Positions 46,094-55,283 of a stretch of 64,000 nt of DNA are shown here, piece by piece. Under the pieces are notes generated by a model. The model was not told the DNA's origin and made no database searches. It was given only the letters and a program-made list of their open reading frames with translations. Each line of letters opens with the position of its first letter. Within the stretch, counting starts at the first letter, position 1. This stretch comes from Luteimonas aestuarii (GTDB taxonomy: Bacteria; Pseudomonadota; Gammaproteobacteria; Xanthomonadales; Xanthomonadaceae), in assembly GCF_004357985.1 (NCBI RefSeq), contig NZ_SMTF01000014.1, positions 27,273-91,272 of the forward strand, in the 5' to 3' direction. The translations under genes were made by a program, and so were the position numbers.

Positions 46094-46121
46094 GAAAGCC
46101 GCCGGTAAACCGGCGGCTTTC
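46094..46121 (-). terminator. Rho-independent terminator after lipoprotein B
   Basis: GAAAGCCGCCGG and CCGGCGGCTTTC form a perfect 12-bp stem around a TAAA loop. On the minus strand it is followed by TTTTTTG, and it begins 18 bases past the 46140 stop. It is the best intrinsic terminator in the window. Confidence 0.93.
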
Positions 46122-46139
46122 GGTCCCGTCGAGGCGGGA

Positions 46140-46472
46140 TTACTGCTGCACTTCTTCCGCGGCGTCGGCAGCCGACTCGGCGGCGTCGGCGGCAGTCGAA
46201 GCAGCTTCCGAAGCGGCGTCGGCGGCAGCGTCCGTGGTGGCGGCAGCGGCGTCGGCGGCAGCGTCGGCGGCAGCGTCGGCAGCGGCAGCGGCGTCGGCAG
46301 CGGCAGCGTCGGCGGTCGAAGCGGTCATTTCACCGGCTTCGGCGGCAGCGGCAGCGGCGTCAGCGGCGGCGTCGGCAGCATCAGCAGCCGCGTTCTCGGC
46401 CTGCTGCTGGTTGCTGCAGGCGGCCAGAGCAAAGCCCAGGGCCAGGGCGAGCAGAGCCTTGTTGATCGTCAT
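46140..46472 (-). CDS. Alanine-rich small lipoprotein B
   Basis: The 110-residue protein has a signal peptide with lipobox (MTINKALLALALGFALAAC). The mature region is an extreme low-complexity Ala/Asp/Glu repeat (AADAADAAADAAAAAAEAGE) ending in EEVQQ. The DNA is a GCGGCGTCG-type repeat, prone to slippage. It resembles lipoprotein A in layout but not in exact repeats. Probably a helical envelope spacer; the function is unknown. ATG 46472 directly begins the signal peptide. Confidence 0.78.
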   Translation of the reverse strand: MTINKALLALALGFALAACSNQQQAENAAADAADAAADAAAAAAEAGEMTASTADAAAADAAAAADAAADAAADAAAATTDAAADAASEAASTAADAAESAADAAEEVQQ

Positions 46473-46596
46473 TTTGAATCTTCCTCGTCTGTAGGTTTGG
46501 CAACGCGCTTTTGCGCGCCGGGCACATGATGACAAGCCCATGACTAGTGTCAAGCGGGTTGGGGTGTATTTTTTGTAAAAGGCAAGTTAAGCGATT

Positions 46597-47772
46597 TCAC
46601 GCGATTTCAACGGCTATTGCGGTGGCCTCGCCGCCGCCGATGCACAGGCTGGCCACCCCCCGGGTGCCGCCGCGCGCCTTCAGCGCATGCAGCAGCGTGA
46701 CCACCAGGCGCGCGCCGCTGGCACCGATCGGGTGGCCCAGCGCAAGTGCGCCGCCGTTGACGTTGAGCTTGTCGTGCGGGATGCCCAAGTCCTTCATCGG
46801 CGCCATGGCAACGTTGGCGAAGGCTTCGTTGACTTCGAACAGGTCGACGTCGGCCACCGACCAGCCGGCCTTCTTGAGCACGTTGTCGATCGCATTGACC
46901 GGCGCGGTGGTGAACCATTCCGGCGCCTGCGCATGGGTGGCGTGGGCCACGATGCGCGCCATCGGTGCCAAGCCGCGTCTCGCGGCCTCATCGGCGGACA
47001 TCAGCACCGCGGCGGCGGCGCCGTCCGAGATCTTCGACGAACTGGCGGCAGTCAGGCGGCCTTCCTTCCCGAACGCGGCGCGCAGCGTGGGGATCTTGTC
47101 CAGCGGGATCCTCGCCGGCTCTTCGTCGGTATCGACCACGACTTCGCCCTTGCGACCCTTCACGGCCACCGGGACGATCTCGTCCTTGAACGCGCCGCTC
47201 GCCTGCGCGGCCTGCGCGCGCTTCGCGCTTTCGGTGGAGAACGCGTCGAGGTCTTCGCGGCTGAAACCGTATTTCTCGCAGGCGGCATCGCCGAACACAC
47301 CCATCGCCTTGCCATCGTAGGGATTGGTCAGGCCGTCCCATGCCATGTGGTCGAGGAAGTCGGTGCTGCCGTAGCGGATACCGGTGCGCGAGCCGTTGAG
47401 CACGTGCGGTGCATTGGTCATCGACTCCATGCCACCGGCGACGACGACCGTGGCCGAACCGGCCTTGATCAGGTCGTGCGCGAACATGATCGCCTTCATG
47501 CCCGAGCCGCAGACCTTGTTGATGGTGGTGGCGCCAGCGGCATCGGGAATGCCCGCGGCGCGCATCGCCTGTCGCGCAGGCGCCTGGCCCAGGCCGGCCG
47601 GCAGCACGCAACCCATGATGACTTCGTCGACCTGGTCGGCGGCCACGCCGGCCTGCTCGAGGGTGCCCTGGATGGCGGCCGCGCCCAGCGTCGGGGTGGG
47701 CACGCCGGTGAACTGGCCCAGCATCGAGCCGATGGCCGTGCGCTTTGCGCCGACGATGACGATGTCGCTCAT
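46597..47772 (-). CDS. Acetyl-CoA C-acetyltransferase (thiolase)
   Basis: The 391-residue thiolase carries the acyl-accepting Cys in INKVCGSGMKAIM, the catalytic His in GGALALGHPIGASGARL, and the second Cys in SLCIGGGEATA. Biosynthetic/acetoacetyl-CoA type (AtoB/PhaA-like) is likeliest. Near the liu genes it would cleave acetoacetyl-CoA formed from the acetoacetate of leucine degradation. ATG 47772 gives the expected MSDIVIVGAKRTAIG. It is divergent from the autotransporter across about 195 bases. Confidence 0.94.
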   Translation of the reverse strand: MSDIVIVGAKRTAIGSMLGQFTGVPTPTLGAAAIQGTLEQAGVAADQVDEVIMGCVLPAGLGQAPARQAMRAAGIPDAAGATTINKVCGSGMKAIMFAHDLIKAGSATVVVAGGMESMTNAPHVLNGSRTGIRYGSTDFLDHMAWDGLTNPYDGKAMGVFGDAACEKYGFSREDLDAFSTESAKRAQAAQASGAFKDEIVPVAVKGRKGEVVVDTDEEPARIPLDKIPTLRAAFGKEGRLTAASSSKISDGAAAAVLMSADEAARRGLAPMARIVAHATHAQAPEWFTTAPVNAIDNVLKKAGWSVADVDLFEVNEAFANVAMAPMKDLGIPHDKLNVNGGALALGHPIGASGARLVVTLLHALKARGGTRGVASLCIGGGEATAIAVEIA

Positions 47773-47967
47773 GGAGAAACTCCGGTACGGTTGGGTGGGA
47801 GAGCCCTCGATTATCGCGCTCGTGCTGCGGAGCGGCAAACGCGGGTCAGGGTCGTTCAGGTCGGCGGTTGGCAGTGGTGCCGTTCGGCCGGTATAGATGG
47901 GCACCAGGCAGGCGCGGTGGCGCGGAAGACACGCTACCGCGGACGGATAGAGTTCAGGGAGCGCACC

Positions 47968-50802
47968 ATGCGGACACCAAGGTCCAGAAGTCTCTTTGCG
48001 ACGGCTCGTCGCACGTTGCCGGCGGTGGCGTTGCTGGCTGTGCTGGCAGCCTGCGGTGGAGGTGGGGGAGGCACGACGCGCGTCGATCCGCCGCCGGCCG
48101 GGCCTCCGCCGACTCCTCCGCCGACCCCGCCGGTGGTCGAGGCCCCCAATCCCGCGTTTTCCAACCACCTGGCCTGGACCGGTGCGGACCAAGCCCACGC
48201 CGCCGGACTCACCGGTGCGGGCGTGCGCATCGGTTTCCTCGACAGCGGCGTCAACCGCAACCATCCCGCGCTGGCCGGACGGGTGGTCGCCAACCTCAAC
48301 TACATCAACCCGAATACCAACAACCTCACCGTCGATGACGTGTCCGGACACGGCACGGCGGTCGCGCAGATCGCGGCGGGCCGGCCATTCGGCCAGTGGC
48401 CGGGGGGCATTGCCCCGGGTGCCGAGATCGTCTCGGCGCGGATCATCAGCGACCGGCCGCCCTCCGACGACGGCAGCGGCCAGGGCAACCAGCTCAACGG
48501 CCCGCTGGGCGTCGCCTCCATCCACCAGGACCTGATGAACCGCAACGTGCGGATCATGAACAACTCCTGGGGCGGACTGTACTGGACCAACGCCAACGTC
48601 ACGGCGCAAGTCGCCGCCGAGTACCGCCCCTTCATCGTCAACCACGGCGGACTGGTGGTGTTCTCGGCGGGCAATTCCGGCTTCGCCAATCCTTCCGATA
48701 CCGCGGCGCTGCCCAGCCAGCCGGGTCCCAACGGCACCACGCCAGCGGCAGACCTTGAACGTGGCTGGCTGGCGGTCGCCGCGCTGGACGGCACGGATTC
48801 ACGGCAACTGGCCAGCTATTCGAATGCCTGCGGCGTGGCGATGCACTACTGCCTGGCGGCGCCGGGCACGGTGATCACCACAGGCACCAACAATGCGCCC
48901 AATGCGCCGGAGTATTTCCAGTGGCGTGGCACGTCGTTCTCGGCCCCCATCGTTTCCGGTGCGGCGGCATTGGTGTGGGAGGCGTTCCCGTACTTCACCA
49001 ACGACAACGTGCGGCAGACGCTGCTGGGTACTGCCACGGATATCGGTGCGCCGGGTGTCGACCCGGTATTCGGGCATGGCGCGTTGAACATCGCAGCGGC
49101 GGTCCGCGGCCCGTCGCGCCTGGAGTGGGGCGACTTCGTCGCGAACTTCAATGGCATCACCTCGACCTGGGGCAACGTGTTGCGCGGTGACGGCACCCTG
49201 GTCAAGCGTGGCACGGGAACGCTGGTGCTTGACGCCATGACGCAGAACACCGGCGGTATCCGGGTCGAGGGCGGGACGGTCGAAGCCAACAACATCGTGC
49301 AGGGCAACGCCACCATCGCGGCGGCTGGCACGCTGCGCACGGGCCAGGCACTGGTCGGCAACGTGGACAACGCCGGGCGGCTGGACGTGCGTGCCCTCAA
49401 CAGCAACCCGGCAGCGCCACAGGCCACCTTCACCTACGGCAATTACCACCAGCGCAGTGGCGGCACCCTGTCGATGCTGGTCGGCCACTACCTGGCGGCG
49501 ACGGGCACCGTCACTCTCGACGGCGGCACGCTGCATATCAACGGCGTCAAGCCCGGCTACGTGTCGCAGGCCCGGGAAACCGTATTGCGCGGGCAGGGCG
49601 GGCTGACCGGGCAGTTCTCGCAACTGACCTGGGCGAACAACCTGTTCCTGCAGGCCACGTTGGGATACGACGCCACCGACGCGTGGCTGGACATCACCCG
49701 GCTCGACGTTGCCGCGGCAGCCAAGGCCATGGCGGCGGCAACGCCGGCCAGCATCTCGTCGGCGCAGCGCGTGGAGGAAGTTTTCCGTTCCATCGATGCA
49801 GGTCGTGCCGGCGCCGACGGCATGCGGCACCTCGCCGGCGAGTTCCAGTCCATCGGCGACGAACGCCAGGCCATCGCCGCGCTCGACAGCCTGTCGGGCG
49901 AGTCGCATGCGCTGGCCACCACGCTGACCTTCGACGCCATCGACATGGGGCGTCGCGCGCTGTCGTCGCGCTTCGATGCCTTCGATGCGCGTGCCGACGG
50001 TGCGCAGGTGTGGAAGCGCGCGCTGGGCCGCGGTGGCGATACCGGGATCGGCGGCGGCGACTTCGCGCTCGATGGCTGGCTGGTGGGTCGCGACCAGAAA
50101 CTTGGCGCCAATGCGGTGGCCGGGTTTGCCTTCGGCGAAACCCGCGCCGACGACCGCGTGGGCGGCAACCGCGACCGCAGCCGCGATCGCCAGGCGCATG
50201 GCCAGTTCTACGGCGGCCGGCTGTTCGATGGCGGCTATGCGATGGCGCAGTTCGGCTTCGGCCGCTTCGACCGCAGCATCGAGCGCAGCCTGTTCGATGG
50301 CGATGGGCGCCGGGGTGTGTCGAGTCGCTATTCCGGGGATTACGTGACGCTCGGCCTCGAAGGCGGCCGCCAGCACCGCTTCGGCGATGCGTTGCTGACC
50401 GGCTATGTCGGCAGCGACTACACCCAGCTGGACAGCGATGGTTTCCGCGAACTCGGCGACAGCGGATTCGCGCTGCACGCCGGCGCGGCGCGGATGTCGC
50501 GCCTGCAGGCGATCGCGGGCGTCCGCGCCGAACGCGACTGGCGTGGTGCCACCTGGCGCGCCTACGGCGAGTGGCAGCAGGTACTCGATGCCAGCGGCTT
50601 CGACGTGCCGGCCAGCTTCGTCGGCATCGACAGCTGGTCGCCGCTGCCGCTGGCCGATGCCGCGCGTTCCGGCGGCCTGTTCGGCGTGGGCTTCGGGACG
50701 CGCGTGTCACGCAATGCCGCGTTGTCGTTCGGTTTCGACCAGCGCTTCGGGCCGCGTGGTGACGAACGAATGGCGTCGTTCCGGTACGCGTACGGATTTT
50801 GA
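47968..50802 (+). CDS. Subtilase (S8) autotransporter with lipobox, NalP/SphB1-like
   Basis: The 944-residue protein starts with a signal ending in LLAVLAAC followed by GGGGGG, a clear lipobox, then a Pro-rich linker. The S8 protease domain has the triad Asp (GFLDSGVN), His (DVSGHGTAVAQIA) and Ser (WRGTSFSAPIVSGAAALV). An autotransporter beta-helix passenger part (GTLVKRGTGTLVLDAM, GGIRVEGGTVEANN) leads to a C-terminal 12-strand-type beta domain ending in FRYAYGF. It should be a surface-tethered or self-released protease, like NalP and SphB1, which are also lipoproteins. It is encoded opposite to the surrounding liu genes. Confidence 0.9.
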   Translation: MRTPRSRSLFATARRTLPAVALLAVLAACGGGGGGTTRVDPPPAGPPPTPPPTPPVVEAPNPAFSNHLAWTGADQAHAAGLTGAGVRIGFLDSGVNRNHPALAGRVVANLNYINPNTNNLTVDDVSGHGTAVAQIAAGRPFGQWPGGIAPGAEIVSARIISDRPPSDDGSGQGNQLNGPLGVASIHQDLMNRNVRIMNNSWGGLYWTNANVTAQVAAEYRPFIVNHGGLVVFSAGNSGFANPSDTAALPSQPGPNGTTPAADLERGWLAVAALDGTDSRQLASYSNACGVAMHYCLAAPGTVITTGTNNAPNAPEYFQWRGTSFSAPIVSGAAALVWEAFPYFTNDNVRQTLLGTATDIGAPGVDPVFGHGALNIAAAVRGPSRLEWGDFVANFNGITSTWGNVLRGDGTLVKRGTGTLVLDAMTQNTGGIRVEGGTVEANNIVQGNATIAAAGTLRTGQALVGNVDNAGRLDVRALNSNPAAPQATFTYGNYHQRSGGTLSMLVGHYLAATGTVTLDGGTLHINGVKPGYVSQARETVLRGQGGLTGQFSQLTWANNLFLQATLGYDATDAWLDITRLDVAAAAKAMAAATPASISSAQRVEEVFRSIDAGRAGADGMRHLAGEFQSIGDERQAIAALDSLSGESHALATTLTFDAIDMGRRALSSRFDAFDARADGAQVWKRALGRGGDTGIGGGDFALDGWLVGRDQKLGANAVAGFAFGETRADDRVGGNRDRSRDRQAHGQFYGGRLFDGGYAMAQFGFGRFDRSIERSLFDGDGRRGVSSRYSGDYVTLGLEGGRQHRFGDALLTGYVGSDYTQLDSDGFRELGDSGFALHAGAARMSRLQAIAGVRAERDWRGATWRAYGEWQQVLDASGFDVPASFVGIDSWSPLPLADAARSGGLFGVGFGTRVSRNAALSFGFDQRFGPRGDERMASFRYAYGF

Positions 50803-50851
50803 GGCGCGCGAACCCAGTCGCGCCGCTATCCGGCGGCAATTCGAACCTCGT

Positions 50852-50878
50852 CCTCCCGGCGAACGCCGGGATGACGGT
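50852..50878. repeat. REP-like palindrome between the autotransporter and liuA
   Basis: CCCGGCGAACGCCGGGATGACGG is a hairpin in the 177-base convergent gap. It shares the CCGGGATGAC tail with the copy at 28616-28639 but has a different loop. It may serve as a bidirectional stop for the two convergent transcripts. Confidence 0.6.
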
Positions 50879-50979
50879 CCAGGCGACAGGGATGCCGCAA
50901 TCACAACGGAGTTCCCCGGGGATTTTGCGCCACGCTGGCGGCACGGGCGGAGGGCCGGCTCTCCCCTTCGCTGCCGGTC

Positions 50980-52137
50980 TCAGTGATTGCCGTTGAACAA
51001 CTCGCGGCCGATCAGCATGCGGCGGATTTCATTCGTACCGGCACCGATGGCATAGAGCTTGGCGTCGCGCAGGATGCGGCCAGTGTCGAACTCGTTGATG
51101 TAGCCGTTGCCGCCAAGCGCCTGGATCGCTTCCAGCGCCACCTGCACCGCCGCTTCGGACGCATGCAGCAGGCAGCTGGCGGCATCGATGCGCGACTTGT
51201 GGCCGGCGTCGTAGTCGCGTGCCACCTGGTAGGCGAAGGCGCGTGACGACTGCAGCGCGGTGTACATGTCGGCGATCTTGGCCTGCATGATGCCGAAGCT
51301 GCCGATGGCCTGGCCGAACTGGCGGCGTTCGCGCACGTAGGGCAGGGCGATGTCCAGCGCGGCCTGCATCAGGCCGATGGGGCCGCCGCTCAACACCAGG
51401 CGCTCGGTGTTCAGGCCGCTCATCAGCACCTTCACCCCGTTGTTCACTTCGCCCAGCACGTTGGCATTGGGAATCTCGCAGTCCTTGAACACCAGTTCGC
51501 AGGTGTTGCTGCCGCGCATGCCCAGCTTGTCCAGCTTCTGCGCGGTGGAAAAGCCCTTCATGCCCTTCTCGACGATGAAGGCGGTCATGCACTTGCTGCC
51601 CAGCTCGCGGCTGGCGGTGCGCATGTAGACCACCAGCACGTCGGCCTCGGGGCCGTTGGTGATCCACATCTTGTTGCCGTTGGCGATCCAGGCGTCGCCC
51701 TTGAGTTCGGCGCGGCAGCCCATCGAACCGACCACGTCGGACCCGGCGCCCGGCTCGCTCATCGCCAGCGCGCCCTTCCATTCGCCGCTGCACAGCCTGG
51801 GCAGGTACTGCTCGCGCTGCGCCTGGTTGCCGTTGGCGTAGAGGTTGGACACGCACAGGTTGGAATGCGCGCCGTAGGACAGGCCGACAGAACCGGACGC
51901 GCGGGAGATTTCCTCCATCGCCACCAGGTGCGCCAGGTAGCCCATCTCGCTGCCGCCGAACTCGCCGGGCACGGTCATGCCCAGCAGGCCCAGCTCGCCC
52001 AGCTTGGGCCACAGCTCCTGCGGGAACGTGTTGTCCTCGTCGATCTTCGCCGCGCGCGGTGCGATCTCGGCTTCCGCGAAGCGGCGCACGGCGTCGCGCA
52101 GTGCGTCGAGCTCTTCACCCAGCGGGAAACTACGCAT
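50980..52137 (-). CDS. liuA: Isovaleryl-CoA dehydrogenase
   Basis: The 385-residue acyl-CoA dehydrogenase oxidises isovaleryl-CoA to 3-methylcrotonyl-CoA in leucine degradation. Features: [36 protein letters not shown], the catalytic glutamate region [16 protein letters not shown], and the end motif GGNGYINEF with [18 protein letters not shown], which matches IVD closely. It lies apart from liuBCDE with the autotransporter, thiolase and lipoprotein genes between. Confidence 0.94.
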   Translation of the reverse strand: MRSFPLGEELDALRDAVRRFAEAEIAPRAAKIDEDNTFPQELWPKLGELGLLGMTVPGEFGGSEMGYLAHLVAMEEISRASGSVGLSYGAHSNLCVSNLYANGNQAQREQYLPRLCSGEWKGALAMSEPGAGSDVVGSMGCRAELKGDAWIANGNKMWITNGPEADVLVVYMRTASRELGSKCMTAFIVEKGMKGFSTAQKLDKLGMRGSNTCELVFKDCEIPNANVLGEVNNGVKVLMSGLNTERLVLSGGPIGLMQAALDIALPYVRERRQFGQAIGSFGIMQAKIADMYTALQSSRAFAYQVARDYDAGHKSRIDAASCLLHASEAAVQVALEAIQALGGNGYINEFDTGRILRDAKLYAIGAGTNEIRRMLIGRELFNGNH

Positions 52138-52171
52138 ATCGGTCAGCCTATATTGGGATCAGGTTCCAGAG

Positions 52172-52192
52172 CCCCCCTTTGGTAAAGGGGGG
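52172..52192. repeat. GC-rich dispersed hairpin between liuA and leucine dehydrogenase
   Basis: CCCCCCTTT and AAAGGGGGG pair around a 3-base loop in the 148-base gap before liuA. The flanking CAGAGCC and GCGCCGCGACAGCGGCAGGG look like part of a longer repetitive element ending near 52252. Function unknown; probably a mobile palindromic repeat. Confidence 0.55.
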
Positions 52193-52263
52193 GCGCCGCG
52201 ACAGCGGCAGGGGTTTTGCAAAAGCAACCAGCGGGGCCCTGGGTTTGCACAGCAAACTTCGGG

Positions 52264-52290
52264 ATTGATCCGGGTTACGCCCGGATCAAT
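52264..52290. terminator. Hairpin overlapping the leucine dehydrogenase stop
   Basis: ATTGATCCGGG and CCCGGATCAAT form a perfect 11-bp stem around TTACG. It overlaps the stop codon of the dehydrogenase gene (52286-52288). No T-run follows, so it is at best a weak terminator. Confidence 0.5.
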
Positions 52291-53386
52291 GCCCGCGCAC
52301 GCGCCCCTGGAAGCGCGGCGTGCCGCGGCCCATCGGCAGCTTCAGCTTGCCGATCACCTCGATGCGCTCCTCGGCCAGGCGGTCGGCCGCCTTGTAGGTC
52401 GGGATGCCGTCGCGGTCGGCGATCTCGAAGATGCGCGTCAGGTTGTGGTAGATCGTGCGCATCATCCGCATCGCGCGCTCGCGGTTGTAGCCGTCGATTT
52501 CCAGCGACACGTTCATCACGCCGCCCGCGTTCACCGCGTAGTCCGGCGCATAGACGATGCCGCGCTTGGTGAGTTCGTCGCCGATGGCGTTGTTGGCCAG
52601 CTGGTTGTTGGCCGCGCCGCAGATCACCTTCGCCTTCAGGCGGGGCAGGGTGTCCTCGTTGACGGTGCCACCCAGCGCGCAGGGCGAGTACACGTCGGCG
52701 TTGACGTCGTAGATCTCGTCCAGGCCCACGGCCTCGGCGCCGAACTCGTCCACCGCGCGGTCCACCAGCGCCTGGTTGATGTCGGTGACGAAGATCTTCG
52801 CGCCGCGTTCCTTCAGCAGCTTCACGAACTCCATGCCCACGTGGCCCAGTCCCTGCACGGCATAGCTGTAGTTGCCCACTTCCTCGTTGCCGTACTTCTT
52901 GTTCAGCGTGGCCAGCAGGCCCTGCATCGTGCCGTAGGCGGTGAACGGCGACGGGTCGCCCGAGCCGCCATGCACCTGGTGCACGCCGGTCACGTATTCG
53001 GTCTCGCGGTACACGAATTCCATGTCGTTGACGTCGATGCCCACGTCCTCGGCGGTGATGTAGCGGCCGCCCAGCGATTCGACGAACTGGCCGAACGCGC
53101 GGAACAGGCCTTCGGACTTGTCCTTGGCCGGATCGCCGATGATCACCGCCTTGCCGCCGCCGATGTTCAGGCCGGCCACCGCGTTCTTGTAGGTCATGCC
53201 GCGCGACAGGCGCAGCACGTCGTTCAGCGCGTCCTGCTCGGTCTTGTACGGCCACATGCGCGTGCCGCCCAGCGCGGGGCCCAGCACGGTGTTGTGGATG
53301 GCGATGATCGCCTTCAGGCCCACGTCCTTGTTGTGGCAGAACACGACCTGCTCGTGGCCGTAGGTGTCGAGGTGTTCGAAGATCAT
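52286..53386 (-). CDS. Leucine dehydrogenase (Glu/Leu/Phe/Val dehydrogenase family)
   Basis: The 366-residue NAD-dependent dehydrogenase deaminates branched-chain amino acids to keto acids. The catalytic lysine lies in RLSRGMTYKNAVAGLNIGGG, followed by GGKAVIIGDPAKDKSEG, VHGGSGDPSPFTAYG and the dinucleotide motif YAVQGLGHVGMEFVK. PSPFTAYG and the length are typical of leucine dehydrogenase rather than of glutamate dehydrogenase. It would feed the liu pathway. ATG 53386 starts MIFEHLDTYGHEQ. Confidence 0.92.
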   Translation of the reverse strand: MIFEHLDTYGHEQVVFCHNKDVGLKAIIAIHNTVLGPALGGTRMWPYKTEQDALNDVLRLSRGMTYKNAVAGLNIGGGKAVIIGDPAKDKSEGLFRAFGQFVESLGGRYITAEDVGIDVNDMEFVYRETEYVTGVHQVHGGSGDPSPFTAYGTMQGLLATLNKKYGNEEVGNYSYAVQGLGHVGMEFVKLLKERGAKIFVTDINQALVDRAVDEFGAEAVGLDEIYDVNADVYSPCALGGTVNEDTLPRLKAKVICGAANNQLANNAIGDELTKRGIVYAPDYAVNAGGVMNVSLEIDGYNRERAMRMMRTIYHNLTRIFEIADRDGIPTYKAADRLAEERIEVIGKLKLPMGRGTPRFQGRVRGH

Positions 53387-53573
53387 GGTGGGCTCCGTCC
53401 CGGCATCGTCACGCGGACGGGCCTGGGGGATCAGGTAAAGATGAATGGGCCGCGATTCGGCCCGCGATGCCGATGACGCCTTGCCTCCCGCGCCATCCGC
53501 CCGGGATTTTACTTGGTTGCATCTGAAATTGCCTGAGGCCCACGGGTCGGCGGGCGGGTCGTGGCGACCCGGC

Positions 53574-55136
53574 CTACAGCTGCGATTCGATCGGCAGCCA
53601 GCCCACCACGCGCGCCACGGCACGCTGCCAGCGGCTGGATTCGGGTTCGTTGTCCAGCACCACCGGCGGATCGCTGGCGCGGTCCAGCCAGCGCAGCTTG
53701 CCGCGCGGGTCCAGGTACACCCAGTAGCTCTGGTCGGGGCCGGACAGGCGCAGGTACTCGTCGCGCAGCGCGGTGGCCAGCGCCGGGTCGTCGAACAGCA
53801 CGCCCATCTCGGTGTTGAGGTCGATCGAACGCGGATCGATGTTGAACGAGCCGATGAATCCGTAACGGTCGTCCACCACGAAGGCCTTGGTGTGCAGGCT
53901 GGCGCCGCTGCTGCCGAACAGGCTGGTATCGCCGTCGGTGGCTTCCGGGCGCATCTCGTACAGCACCACGCCGGTTTGCAGCAATTGCTTGCGGTAGTTC
54001 GCGTAGCCACCGTGCACCGCGATCACGTCGTTGGCCGCCAGCGAGTTGGTGATGATGCCCACGTGCGCGCCGCGGTCGCGCACCAGCGCCGCGAATCCGG
54101 TCACGCCTTCGTTGCCGGGCACGAAGTACGGCGAGATCAGCAGTGCCTTGCGCTCGGTCAGCCGCAGCACGTCGGCCAGTTGCGCCACCAGGCCGTCCAC
54201 CCGCGTTTCCGCCTTCCACTTCAATGGCGGGTCGGAGAGTACGCGAAGGTTCCCGATCCAGAACGGCGTCAGCTCCTGGGTGAAGTACGCGCGCACGCTG
54301 GGCGACAGGTCCACCTTGTCCAGGAAGCGCCGCGCCGTCTCGCCGCGCGCTTCCTCCTTGATCTCCTCCAGCACCGTATTGATCTGCCGCCGCGACTTGC
54401 GGTTGAGCTGGGCGATGGGCACCACCGCATCGCTGTTCCAGAAGGTGTCGAAGATCTCGCTGGCCTGCTCCACGGCCGGGCCGAACAGCAGCAGGTCCAG
54501 GTCGCGGAAGTTGGTTTCGTCGTGCGCGTCGAAATACTCGGTGCCCACGTTGCGTCCGCCCACCACGGCCACGCGCCCGTCGGCGATCCACGCCTTGTTG
54601 TGCATGCGGTAGGTGATGCTGAACATGCGTTGCACCATCTCCAGCACCCGCATCGGGCCGGAGCGGTTGCGGAACGGGTTGTAGACGCGGATCTCGATGT
54701 TGTCGTGCGAGTCCAGCGCCAGCAGCGCGCCGTCCTTGCCGGAGGTGCTGATGTCGTCCAGCAGCAGGCGCACGCGAACGCCGCGCTCGGCCGCCTTCCA
54801 CGCCTCGTACATCAGCAGGTGGCCGGTCAGGTCGTCCTGCCAGATGTAGTACTGCATGTCCAGGCTGCGCCCGGCCTGCCGCGCCGACAGCGCCCGCGCC
54901 GCGAACGCATCCACGCCGCTGGTCAGCATGATGGCCCCGGTCTTGCCCGGCCTGCGCGCCACCATGGGCTCCAGTTCGCGGTCCAGCGCGGTCTGGTCGG
55001 CCTGCACCGGCAGCGCGTGGCTGGGCGTGCCCGTGGCAGGCGGCATCAGGTAATCCGCGAGCAGGATGCCGCTGCCGACCAGCAGCACCAGCCCGATCAT
55101 CCCCCACAGCAGGATGCGTTTGATGCGTTTTTTCAT
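53574..55136 (-). CDS. Phospholipase D-like protein, cardiolipin synthase ClsC type
   Basis: The 520-residue protein has one N-terminal membrane anchor ([20 protein letters not shown]) and two HKD domains: [18 protein letters not shown] near residue 180 and [19 protein letters not shown] near residue 410. This two-domain arrangement fits ClsC/YmdC-type cardiolipin synthases, but other PLD-like transferases are possible. I chose ATG 55136 (MKKRIKRIL). It is divergent from icmF across a 147-base gap, in which I could not identify a promoter. Confidence 0.87.
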   Translation of the reverse strand: MKKRIKRILLWGMIGLVLLVGSGILLADYLMPPATGTPSHALPVQADQTALDRELEPMVARRPGKTGAIMLTSGVDAFAARALSARQAGRSLDMQYYIWQDDLTGHLLMYEAWKAAERGVRVRLLLDDISTSGKDGALLALDSHDNIEIRVYNPFRNRSGPMRVLEMVQRMFSITYRMHNKAWIADGRVAVVGGRNVGTEYFDAHDETNFRDLDLLLFGPAVEQASEIFDTFWNSDAVVPIAQLNRKSRRQINTVLEEIKEEARGETARRFLDKVDLSPSVRAYFTQELTPFWIGNLRVLSDPPLKWKAETRVDGLVAQLADVLRLTERKALLISPYFVPGNEGVTGFAALVRDRGAHVGIITNSLAANDVIAVHGGYANYRKQLLQTGVVLYEMRPEATDGDTSLFGSSGASLHTKAFVVDDRYGFIGSFNIDPRSIDLNTEMGVLFDDPALATALRDEYLRLSGPDQSYWVYLDPRGKLRWLDRASDPPVVLDNEPESSRWQRAVARVVGWLPIESQL

Positions 55137-55283
55137 CGGGCTGGCGGGCACGGGGCAGTGGACATGCGCCGCAGTATCGATGCCACCCCCGTCACGGACA
55201 AGTCACGGCAGGCCGCTGCCAACGGGCCCGCCAGGGCCGCGCGCTACAATCGGTTCCATCTGAAATCGTCCCCGGAACGCGCC

